A stretch of 12,272 bases of DNA. Source: an uncultured euryarchaeote (GTDB taxonomy: Archaea > Thermoplasmatota > Poseidoniia > Poseidoniales > Poseidoniaceae). This document shows positions 1 to 5,984 of this stretch, in pieces. A program made the position numbers and the translations under genes. The stretch covers positions 1 through 12,272 of the forward strand of contig CALCOQ010000320.1 of NCBI GenBank assembly GCA_937897005.1, in the 5' to 3' direction. A model generated the notes under the pieces. The model was not told where the DNA came from. It searched no databases and saw nothing but the letters and a program-made list of their open reading frames with translations. Numbering within the stretch: position 1 is the stretch's first letter; each line of letters starts with the position of its first letter.

Positions 1-1
1 G

Positions 2-151
2 AAAAGAGGAGGGGGGGTGGTGATGGCCACCCATAACCCATTCCAGGCAAAACGCATGGCAGATGATTCGATGGTGTTGAACGCAGGAAACGCGGTTGCT
101 TTTGAATACAATATATCTCAGGCATTGTTGAACGGCTCTTGGTTGGGTTGA
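2..151 (+). CDS. ABC transporter ATP-binding protein, C-terminal fragment (probably tungstate/oxyanion type)
   Basis: This is an open frame entering from the left edge and ending at TGA 149-151; only the last 49 residues are visible. The peptide contains VVMATHNPFQAKRMAD followed by a short 'mvLnaGnaVaFE' stretch. That matches the end of an ABC ATPase nucleotide-binding domain: the H-loop (switch) histidine in ATHN, then the QAKRMAD helix and a terminal beta-hairpin. The Walker A, Walker B and signature motifs would lie outside the window. The Q-A-K/R-R-x-A-D pattern after the H-loop is common in tungstate/molybdate-type importers, and the convergent neighbour is a TupA-like binding protein, so a TupC role is inferred. 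The tail after the last beta-strand is short and ends NGSWLG. The gene overlaps the 3' end of the binding-protein gene by 34 bp on the opposite strand. Confidence is good for ABC ATPase and moderate for substrate. Confidence 0.8.
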   Translation, partial: KRGGGVVMATHNPFQAKRMADDSMVLNAGNAVAFEYNISQALLNGSWLG

Positions 152-948
152 CCGGGATTGAATAGATGGCTTCCAGCTATGGAATGATTTGCAATGATTG
201 CTTGCCCTGTTGGAGAAAGGATGAATTGTTCAAGATTTTCTGCAGAAGCGCTGTTTTCACCTTTGATCTGGATGATGCTGTATGGATTCAGTGTCATTGA
301 ATCATTCCAAGTATTCATTTGAAGGTCGAGTTCACTCGACATTGATAGCCACGTACCCATATCACTCAATGCCCAACATTGTAATTCATCAGCCATATTC
401 AACACAGTCCCCATCCCCTGGCCTACTGAAAAAAACGTGTCACTATCGGGATGTATTCCGAGTTCATCTTCAATTAAAGGTAAATTAGTGGATTGCCAGA
501 TTTCTTGTTCTTTTATGTGGGTTCCTGAATCATCTCCTCTTGAAATAAAACATTCACCATCAATACTCTGCAATGCTTCGGTGATGTTTGAAGTGTCATG
601 TAATGTGGCTGGGCCCACAAGGACGAATCTATTCCATGCGAAAGTGGTTCGCGAAATTCCAAATCCATCTTCAATGAAAGCAATCTCCTTATCTGGCGCG
701 TGGACAATCAATATGTCTGCATCTCCATTTTCACCTAATTTCAGTGCAGCACCTGTTCCAACTGCAACAACTCCAATAAATATTCCATATTCATCAGAAA
801 AGGTAGATAATAATTCATCCAATAACCCAGAATCCCTCATTGAAGTAGTGGTTGCAAGAATGAAATCTCCAGATCCCTGTTCTTTCTGCAAACAACCAGA
901 TACTGAAGTACTGAATAGCAATAATACAATGATGATACTACGCCACAT
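118..948 (-). CDS. tupA: TupA-like tungstate ABC transporter substrate-binding lipoprotein
   Basis: This is an extracytoplasmic binding protein that captures an oxyanion, most likely tungstate, for an ABC importer. The start at 948 is preferred over upstream in-frame ATGs (969, 1011). It falls 4 bp after the preceding stop and directly yields a hydrophobic signal peptide (WRSIIIVLLLFSTSVSGC) with a lipobox ending at Cys19. The 276-residue product shows TupA-family landmarks in order: LATTTSMRDSGLL (about 31-43), VAVGTGAALKLGENGDADIL (about 61-80), VHAP, SRGDDSGTH (136-144), GQGMG (177-181) and an NPY near 221-223. TTTS and SRGDDSGTH are anion-contacting segments in this family. It is the last gene of a minus-strand series after the zinc-ribbon gene. 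Tungstate would feed tungsto-enzymes using a pterin cofactor. No permease gene lies beside it here. The family call is firm; the exact anion (tungstate or molybdate) is inferred. Confidence 0.87.
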   Translation of the reverse strand: MWRSIIIVLLLFSTSVSGCLQKEQGSGDFILATTTSMRDSGLLDELLSTFSDEYGIFIGVVAVGTGAALKLGENGDADILIVHAPDKEIAFIEDGFGISRTTFAWNRFVLVGPATLHDTSNITEALQSIDGECFISRGDDSGTHIKEQEIWQSTNLPLIEDELGIHPDSDTFFSVGQGMGTVLNMADELQCWALSDMGTWLSMSSELDLQMNTWNDSMTLNPYSIIQIKGENSASAENLEQFILSPTGQAIIANHSIAGSHLFNPGQPNQEPFNNA

Positions 949-952
949 AGAA

Positions 953-1264
953 TCACGAAGAAAAATCATCAACGTGTTCACAATGAGGGCAGGTGATGGT
1001 ATATTTGGCACGTTTGGGTTTACCCACCATCATCACAGATCCACAAAGAGTGCATTGGTGTTTGATTTTTGATGATTCTTCTAATTCCCCAGCAGATGGG
1101 TCTTCCAATACTCGTCCAGAGACCGACCAACCTACCGCGTCAGAATATGAGTCTGTCTGCTTTAAAGAACGGCTCTTGAGTGTAAGGCGCATCTTCTTTT
1201 TCTTGCGCTTTTTCTGCCCGCTTCCAGCGGGTGCTTTCTTTTTCGCGGGTCGCTTCTTCGCCAT
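953..1264 (-). CDS. small zinc-ribbon protein with Lys-rich N-terminal tail
   Basis: The product is about 103 residues and I do not recognise a named family. From MAKKRPAKKK onward the first 25 residues are strongly basic (KKRKKKKMR), suggesting nucleic-acid or ribosome contact. A Ser/Glu-rich middle follows. The C-terminal end has two CxxC knuckles, CTLCG and CPHC, separated by 18 residues rich in basic residues, a typical zinc ribbon. Two in-frame ATGs exist, at 1273 and 1264. A G-rich stretch directly abuts the first and sits about 9 bases from the second, so 1264 is preferred on Shine-Dalgarno spacing. It lies 36-45 bp downstream of the beta-CASP nuclease and 4 bp upstream of tupA, so it is probably co-transcribed with both. 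A role with the nuclease in RNA handling is inference from adjacency and charge. Confidence 0.75.
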   Translation of the reverse strand: MAKKRPAKKKAPAGSGQKKRKKKKMRLTLKSRSLKQTDSYSDAVGWSVSGRVLEDPSAGELEESSKIKHQCTLCGSVMMVGKPKRAKYTITCPHCEHVDDFSS

Positions 1265-1309
1265 CTCAACCATCCCCCCCTTGGGGCTGAAGTATTCAAC
1301 CCATTCGGC

Positions 1310-2623
1310 TTATTGTAAAATATGGCTCTCGCCATTTTTAGGCTGATGGACATGATGTCCATTTTCTTCCAATGCTTTGACAAGAGGGGGTCTGGCATTA
1401 TCTGGATCTGTATGATACACAACAACATCCTTCGCTCCACATTGTTTAGCGAATTTGACTATTTCATCATGTCCTGCATGTGTAGAAAAATCGAATGTAT
1501 CCCATTCTAAATCCACTGGGGTGAGGTTTCCAAAAATCGGCAATCTACCTTCTTCTTGAAACTGGCGTCCTCCTGAACCACTGGCCTGATAGCCCATGAA
1601 CAAAATTGCATTGTTAGATTCGTGTCGAAGTCTGTTGAGATACCAGATCGATGGGCCTCCATTCAACATCCCGCTAGTTGTGACGATGACATCTGACTCG
1701 AGTGCTTTTTTCTTATCTGATTTACTGGATACTCGCTTTGCCCATTTGAAGGCTGCTTCCAATGCTTTTGGATCTCTTAGATAATCTGGGTTTTCAAGAT
1801 GATGTTTAGTGATGGTTTTTCCCATTCCATCATAATGTACATTCAAATTCGGCATGGCTGCATGTAATGTCATCAACACATCCTGCCCCCGGCCATTTGC
1901 AAAAGAAGGAATCAATGCTGTTCCGCCTCTATCTACAACTTCGCGCACTTTATCCAGGAATCTTTCAGTTTCTTGCACCTTATCAGGATGGTTTCGCCCA
2001 CCATATGTTCCTTCTACAAACAACACATCCACATCAACTGCTTCTGCACCACTGACTAATGGAGAATCTCGAGTATCAAAATCACCAGATATCAATACTT
2101 TCAGATCATCGGTATCAATCTCTACCATTGCAGCTCCAGGGATGTGGCCGGCGGAATGTAATCGCCATTGCCAATTTCCGTGTTTCACCCATTCGCCAAA
2201 ATCATGAATCTTCCAACTATCAAGTGCATTATCCATATCTCTCTTGTCCCATGGTAATGGATAGCCTTCAATTCTACTCACCTTATGACAATCATTCCAC
2301 ATCAATTCACTTAGAGATACAGTGATTGGTGTTGCATGAAGATTAGAACGATGGGCTCCACTTAACCATGGAACCATTCCAATATGATCAATATGGCTAT
2401 GAGTGATTATTGCATCAGTGACTTTTGGTGCTTCATCAGGATATCTTGGTGGATCTGTTGGTGCAAGACCATAATCAATCAATAATCTATCTCCTTTGTA
2501 TCCTTCAATAATAATTCCAACATTCCCAACTTCTGAACCACCTCCTAGAAAATGATATCTCAAACCATTAGCTACTGGTTCATCTGGATACGATGTCGTC
2601 TTCCCTGGAGAATACATGACCAT
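1310..2623 (-). CDS. beta-CASP metallo-beta-lactamase ribonuclease (aCPSF/RNase J superfamily)
   Basis: This is probably a zinc-dependent RNA nuclease acting in mRNA processing or decay. The 437-residue protein shows the full metallo-beta-lactamase/beta-CASP motif set: motif 1 Asp50, motif 2 THSHIDH (74-80), motif 3 His160 in SAGHIPGA, motif 4 Asp181 in SGDFD, motif A Glu204 in FVEGTYG, motif B His382 in FSTHAG, and motif C His404 in VYHTD. The beta-CASP insert carries FANGRGQDVL (241-250, usually FAVGRAQE) and TTSGMLNGGP (315-324). There is no N-terminal KH region, unlike aCPSF1, so it resembles the shorter aCPSF2-like proteins. In-frame ATGs occur at 2623 and 2617, with no strong ribosome site to separate them. 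It heads the minus-strand group with the zinc-ribbon protein and TupA. The family is secure; endo- versus exonuclease activity cannot be read from sequence alone. Confidence 0.9.
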   Translation of the reverse strand: MVMYSPGKTTSYPDEPVANGLRYHFLGGGSEVGNVGIIIEGYKGDRLLIDYGLAPTDPPRYPDEAPKVTDAIITHSHIDHIGMVPWLSGAHRSNLHATPITVSLSELMWNDCHKVSRIEGYPLPWDKRDMDNALDSWKIHDFGEWVKHGNWQWRLHSAGHIPGAAMVEIDTDDLKVLISGDFDTRDSPLVSGAEAVDVDVLFVEGTYGGRNHPDKVQETERFLDKVREVVDRGGTALIPSFANGRGQDVLMTLHAAMPNLNVHYDGMGKTITKHHLENPDYLRDPKALEAAFKWAKRVSSKSDKKKALESDVIVTTSGMLNGGPSIWYLNRLRHESNNAILFMGYQASGSGGRQFQEEGRLPIFGNLTPVDLEWDTFDFSTHAGHDEIVKFAKQCGAKDVVVYHTDPDNARPPLVKALEENGHHVHQPKNGESHILQ

Positions 2624-2786
2624 GATTTGTGCTGGTGTCTATATGACATGAAGATGTTGTATCCCCTTTGTTTCCATTGGAACTGGAAAAATAGATGTTC
2701 TGAAGAAAAATACTTCACAAAACAATATACACCAGACGCGAGATAAAACATTGGGTATTGCTATTGCACGTTTATTTTATTCATTG

Positions 2787-2796
2787 GTTTGCAAAC
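2787..2796. repeat. 10-bp perfect palindrome GTTTGCAAAC
   Basis: This is a perfect inverted repeat with no spacer. It sits 5 bp downstream (plus-strand sense) of the AT-rich tract TTTATTTTATT, which could be a TATA element. The position beside a putative core promoter in a divergent intergenic region suits binding by a dimeric regulator. A 10-bp palindrome can arise by chance, so this is only a candidate operator. Confidence 0.35.
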
Positions 2797-2818
2797 ACGT
2801 TGTTGCCAATTTACCATC

Positions 2819-2870
2819 TGCAGTGGAAATGTAGGGGTGAGGGTATTATTCCTGTTTTGCAGTGGAAATG
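2819..2870. repeat. pair of 13-bp direct repeats TGCAGTGGAAATG
   Basis: Exact copies lie at 2819-2831 and 2858-2870, so the start-to-start distance is 39 bp. Both are in non-coding sequence upstream of the ferredoxin gene, the second ending 48 bp before its start. An exact 13-mer repeated so closely in non-coding DNA is unlikely by chance. It may be a double regulator site or the remnant of a short duplication. Confidence 0.5.
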
Positions 2871-2918
2871 GATTTCTAGTAGAGGATGATTCTTCAATGA
2901 ACACCTTCTCGATTAGTT

Positions 2919-3119
2919 GTGGGAAGGATTTTCAACCATGTTTTCATCGTTGATGAAGATCGTTGTTTTGGTTGTGCTGCATGTATTGCTCTTTGTCCAG
3001 TCAATGCCCTTCATCTGGAAAATAATCTAGCGATTGTCAATGAACCAGAATGCACACATTGTGAACACTGTATTCCTGCTTGTCCTGTTTTTGCTTTAGA
3101 TATCATTCCAGGAGATTAA
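2919..3119 (+). CDS. 2[4Fe-4S] ferredoxin
   Basis: This is a small electron carrier of 66 residues. It has two canonical cluster motifs: CFGCAACIALCP (residues 16-27) and CTHCEHCIPACP (about 45-56). Each follows CxxCxxCxxxCP, giving eight cysteines for two [4Fe-4S] clusters. The only usable start in this frame is GTG 2919. An in-frame TGA at 2898-2900 blocks anything further upstream, and the nearby ATG 2938 is in another frame. It is followed 2 bp later by the FAD protein gene, whose ribosome site lies inside its last codons, so the two are almost certainly translated from one message. Ferredoxin is an electron donor for archaeal geranylgeranyl reductase in Methanosarcina. Here it probably feeds the adjacent flavoprotein, which is inference from context. 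Confidence 0.9.
   Translation: MGRIFNHVFIVDEDRCFGCAACIALCPVNALHLENNLAIVNEPECTHCEHCIPACPVFALDIIPGD
3110..3116 (+). promoter_or_regulatory. Shine-Dalgarno site fixing the start of the FAD protein
   Basis: An AGGAG core lies inside the last ferredoxin codons, about 7-10 bases before ATG 3122. It supports the start at 3122 rather than the longer in-frame extension from 3080, whose added residues (SCFCFRYHSRRLK) are just the ferredoxin sequence read in another frame. The Rossmann motif MEVVIAGGG at the very N-terminus agrees. Confidence 0.6.
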
Positions 3120-3121
3120 AA

Positions 3122-3766
3122 ATGGAAGTCGTGATCGCTGGTGGTGGATTGACTGGATTGTCAGCTGCATTAGAACTACATGAACATCAAGTGACTATCG
3201 TTGAAGCAAAACAAGAAATCGGTAGTCCAACAAGATCGCCAGGATATATTGCAGATACATCATTGATACCAATCGATGAATTTGATTTTTTACAATTAAA
3301 AAACAATTATTTTCGGCGAGCATGGCTAGAAAAACAAATGGCTATTCAAGCCATTGAAAATGGAGTGACAATTCTTGTAAAAACAAGAATAGTTGGTTTT
3401 GAAGAAGGTTTGTTATTGAGAGGAGCAGGACCTGGTGCGCCTTCGTTGCTTAGAGGTGATGTTTTCATCGACACACTCGGACAAAAATCCATTTATCCTG
3501 GATGGTCAGGAAATAGTGAAATTCTTCGTGATTTTGAAATGATCAGACCACCAACTCGAAAGATTTTCGAATGGCAAGGAGGTATCACTAATACGAATCT
3601 GGATTGGATGAGAGCTGATGGGACCAGTGAGATATGGTGGCGAAACGAGCCTCCTATTGAACCAGAAGGCGGCTGGTTAGAGAGAATGAGTGGAGAACAT
3701 CCAATTGAATTGGGAGCAGATGCAGCGATAACTAGAGGAATAGAATCAGCAAGAAAAGTGAATTGA
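3122..3766 (+). CDS. short FAD-dependent oxidoreductase, geranylgeranyl-reductase-like
   Basis: The protein has 214 residues, about half the usual length of geranylgeranyl reductases. It opens with a dinucleotide-binding fold, MEVVIAGGGLTGLSAALEL (GxGxxG-type, residues 6-12), with Glu28 at the end of the second strand. IGSPTRSPGYI (33-43) resembles the flexible segment after the first sheet in the reductase family. RRAWLEKQMAIQAIENGVTI (about 65-84) matches the 'R..fD..La..A...Ga' helix, and FIDTLGQKS (115-123) takes the place of the usual ADGxxS. A Trp-rich middle (147-186) leads to GADAAITRGIESARKV, which looks like a compressed version of the C-terminal FAD-binding segment. The large substrate-binding region of full reductases appears absent. 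It sits between ferredoxin and GGGP synthase, which argues for ether-lipid chain reduction or a related isoprenoid step. The FAD fold is secure; the substrate is inferred. Confidence 0.7.
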   Translation: MEVVIAGGGLTGLSAALELHEHQVTIVEAKQEIGSPTRSPGYIADTSLIPIDEFDFLQLKNNYFRRAWLEKQMAIQAIENGVTILVKTRIVGFEEGLLLRGAGPGAPSLLRGDVFIDTLGQKSIYPGWSGNSEILRDFEMIRPPTRKIFEWQGGITNTNLDWMRADGTSEIWWRNEPPIEPEGGWLERMSGEHPIELGADAAITRGIESARKVN

Positions 3767-3808
3767 TGACCCCAATCCACAATACCATCCATCATCTGCC
3801 ACCTATTG

Positions 3809-4609
3809 ATGCTCCCAGAACACCATGACCTTCTATCATGGGTCTGTACAGATGATTTTGGTACTAGACATGCGACTTTGTTCGATCCAGCAGATCAATC
3901 ACCAGAAGAGGCTGCATTGAAAGCACAAGTAGTAATTGAGGCAGGAAGTAGGATGATATTGATAGGTGGTTCAACGAATACACCAGAAGAAAAAGTTCAT
4001 TCAATGGTTGAAGCGGTTCAAGAAGCAATTGAATTGCGTCTTTGGGCAACAACACAAGACACTGTAGAAGATGAAGATTATTGGAGAGTGCCGGTGATAT
4101 TGTTTCCCGGTGGTGCACATGCATTGTCAGCATCTGCCGATGGGATATTATTCATGATGCTGATGAATAGCAGAAATCCCAAATTTATTGTTGGCGAACA
4201 GATTCGAGGCGCCACGTGGTTGCACGAATCAGAAGTTGAGATGTTACCTACTGGATATATCATTTGTGAACCTGGAGGAAAGGTCGGAGAAATTGGAGAA
4301 GCAAGTTTATTATCAACAGAAGAAGAAATACGCTCCCATGCAATTTGTGCAAAAGGGTTCGGAATGAACATCTTCTATCTTGAGGCTGGCAGTGGCGCCT
4401 CATCTCCAGCCCCGCCCGAATTGATAAGGGCAGCCAATTCAACCGAAAACTGCCTATTCGTAGGTGGGGGGATACGCTCTGCTGAACAAGCAAAAGCCGC
4501 CAAGGATGCCGGCGCATCTTGGATAGTCACTGGAACAATTGTTGAAGAGCAAGAAGATATGAATGAACTTAGGCAGACACTTTCTGAGTTGATATCAGGA
4601 TTGAATTGA
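3809..4609 (+). CDS. geranylgeranylglyceryl phosphate (GGGP) synthase
   Basis: This is a prenyltransferase that joins sn-glycerol-1-phosphate to geranylgeranyl diphosphate, making the first ether bond of archaeal membrane lipids. The 266-residue TIM-barrel protein shows family landmarks in order: RHATLFDPAD (20-29, with the Mg-binding Asp26), LIGGSTNT (51-58), FPGGAHALSASADGILFMML (99-118) then NSRNP, LPTGYIICEPGGKVGEIGEA (146-165), FYLEAGSGA (189-197) and VGGGIRSAEQAKAAKDAGA (218-236), then VTGTIVEE. Start ATG 3809 is chosen over a TTG immediately before it (3806). The gene is 42 bp after the FAD protein and shares its strand and AT-leaning base use. It ends 12 bp from the convergent coiled-coil gene. 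The enzyme family is very clear. Some relatives (PcrB, heptaprenyl) differ in chain length, but the archaeal setting supports geranylgeranyl. Confidence 0.93.
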   Translation: MLPEHHDLLSWVCTDDFGTRHATLFDPADQSPEEAALKAQVVIEAGSRMILIGGSTNTPEEKVHSMVEAVQEAIELRLWATTQDTVEDEDYWRVPVILFPGGAHALSASADGILFMMLMNSRNPKFIVGEQIRGATWLHESEVEMLPTGYIICEPGGKVGEIGEASLLSTEEEIRSHAICAKGFGMNIFYLEAGSGASSPAPPELIRAANSTENCLFVGGGIRSAEQAKAAKDAGASWIVTGTIVEEQEDMNELRQTLSELISGLN

Positions 4610-4621
4610 ATGAGAAACAGT

Positions 4622-5887
4622 TCAATCATCATCATCTTCGTAGACCACAGGATCTCCACTACCACCAGGTGCTGATGGCCGAGGTTCTGGTTGCTCACCT
4701 TGTGGTAGAGACTCCACACTCTTACCTAATTCAATATCCTCACCACCAGCAAGGGTATGGATATCATCTAATGAAGGGGCCTCAATCGTTCTCTGTTTGG
4801 GCCCTTCTTCTGCAATACGGGCCCGCTCCTCTTCTCTGGCAGAGTGGTCTCGGACCAGCCCCAATGAATCCTGGAAGACACGGCCAACCACTTCACGGGT
4901 CTTCTCACTACGTCTGACTGCATCCAATTCCAACACCGCCCTTTCTCTTTGGCTTTCCACTTCCTTCAATTCCGAAGTCCTGTCTTGTAATGCTGCTTCC
5001 AGATCAGTGATTGTCAAGTGCATCTGTTGTACGCGCTCATCTCGTTCGAACACATCGTTGTGTAGACGCCTCTCTCGCCGTCGCAGGGCCTCATATTCCC
5101 TGTTTCGTTCCAATAATCGACGTTTTAATTCCTCAATCTGTTCAACGAGATAATCATGTTCTGCACTGACTGAACGAGGGCCGGTCATCACCCGTTCCAA
5201 CTGCTCTTCCAATTCACCCAATCTACGATCTCGCTGGTCCAGCAACCCACGCAACCGATCAGCAATATCTCTCAATCTCTGGCGTTCTTCTTCCAATGCC
5301 TCTCTTGCAGCAATCTCTGCAGCAAGATCCTCTTCACGAGAATCCAGTTGACCTTTGAGTCCACGCACTTCATCAGCAGTTATCGAAGTCAAACCAGCCT
5401 GCGCTGCTTTGTCAAGAGCCGAAACCAATTCATCCATCTTTGCCTCAAGTTCTGTTATGATGTCCGCTTGTTCAATGGTGAGTTCTCGCAACTGGGCATT
5501 TTCCGCTTTCATCGCTTCTCGCTCTTCTGCTGACATTGAAGCCGCCATAGATTCCAATTCTGAGCGAGCATCTTCCAACATTCTTTCCAGATGCACCACT
5601 CTTGCATCTTTTTCTTGCAACTTTTGTTCTGCTTCAGAAAGCCGGGCTACTTCTGGAGCCACACCATCTTCCCGTTCTGCCAAATCTAATTCTACAACCC
5701 GCAATTTCTGCTTTGCATCAGCAAGCTCCTTGTTTCGGTCGCTCAATTCCTCCCAAGCAATGAGAACCTCATCAACCAGTTGTTCAGCAGGGTATGCTTT
5801 GAGCATCCCTTCTAGTGCGGAGCGGTCGCTATTGTCGATCATCCCGGATGCCCCATCCGAACCGGGTACTACAGCCTCAACTGACAT
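4622..5887 (-). CDS. long coiled-coil protein next to MamK-like actin
   Basis: I recognise no named family. The 421-residue product is soluble, with no signal peptide or membrane segment. After a short N-terminal part (about 1-40, including AYPAEQLVDEVLIAWEELSD), residues of roughly 45-330 are almost unbroken heptad-like helix rich in Glu, Arg, Leu, Gln and Ala. Examples are ELEEQLERV and EQIEELKRRLLERNREYE; a short break lies near 236-243 (MTGPRSVS). The C-terminal 70 residues are Pro/Gly-rich and end in an acidic tail (VVYEDDDD). It follows the actin-like gene on the same strand with a 97-bp gap, so co-transcription is likely but not certain. A role as filament partner, spacer or adaptor is inference. 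Coiled-coil similarity to SMC-like or myosin-like proteins would be non-specific. The start at 5887 lacks a strong ribosome site. Confidence 0.8.
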   Translation of the reverse strand: MSVEAVVPGSDGASGMIDNSDRSALEGMLKAYPAEQLVDEVLIAWEELSDRNKELADAKQKLRVVELDLAEREDGVAPEVARLSEAEQKLQEKDARVVHLERMLEDARSELESMAASMSAEEREAMKAENAQLRELTIEQADIITELEAKMDELVSALDKAAQAGLTSITADEVRGLKGQLDSREEDLAAEIAAREALEEERQRLRDIADRLRGLLDQRDRRLGELEEQLERVMTGPRSVSAEHDYLVEQIEELKRRLLERNREYEALRRRERRLHNDVFERDERVQQMHLTITDLEAALQDRTSELKEVESQRERAVLELDAVRRSEKTREVVGRVFQDSLGLVRDHSAREEERARIAEEGPKQRTIEAPSLDDIHTLAGGEDIELGKSVESLPQGEQPEPRPSAPGGSGDPVVYEDDDD

Positions 5888-5959
5888 GATATCGCGTTGC
5901 TTCCGTAACAGTCCATTCTTGAACCTTCACCTTGGAAATCCAAATCGGAGCCAGTTCAC

Positions 5960-5977
5960 CGCCCCTACGGGGCGTAG
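5960..5977 (-). other. GC-rich hairpin(s) between actin and coiled-coil genes
   Basis: CGCCCC and GGGGCG form a 6-bp stem with a TAC loop (5960-5974). An overlapping CTAC/GTAG stem (5965-5977) would exclude it. The element begins 8 bp past the actin stop on the minus strand. No T-tract follows, so it is a weak terminator candidate; mRNA processing or partial read-through control is as likely. Confidence 0.35.
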
Positions 5978-5984
5978 CCGAAAA

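Larger units (their letters stand above)
2624..2918. promoter_or_regulatory. divergent intergenic region between RNase and ferredoxin genes
   Basis: About 295 bp without a convincing gene separate the divergent nuclease and ferredoxin transcripts, so both promoters should lie here. Visible elements are an AT-rich TTTATTTTATT tract (2771-2781), an adjacent palindrome GTTTGCAAAC (2787-2796) and a 13-bp direct repeat at 2819 and 2858. On the minus strand a TATA-like GTGTATATTG lies near 2723-2732, about 100 bp upstream of the nuclease start. An open frame on the plus strand reaching 2746 is the antisense of the nuclease 5' end and is not counted. The promoter assignments are by composition only. 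Confidence 0.4.

Noticed and set aside
437..1072. 211-codon plus-strand frame
   Set aside because: It is antisense to tupA and the zinc-ribbon gene, which have clear family motifs and a signal peptide; this frame has none.
2552..2746. 64-codon plus-strand frame rich in Trp/Cys
   Set aside because: It begins antisense to the nuclease 5' end and has no ribosome site or recognisable domain.
2938..3030. Short hydrophobic frame starting at ATG 2938 with GGAAGG upstream
   Set aside because: The start looks attractive, but the frame is only 30 codons and lies wholly inside the ferredoxin, whose eight cysteines prove the other frame.
3080..3121. N-terminal extension of the FAD protein from ATG 3080
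   Set aside because: The extra residues are the ferredoxin sequence in another frame; the Rossmann motif and AGGAG site place the start at 3122.
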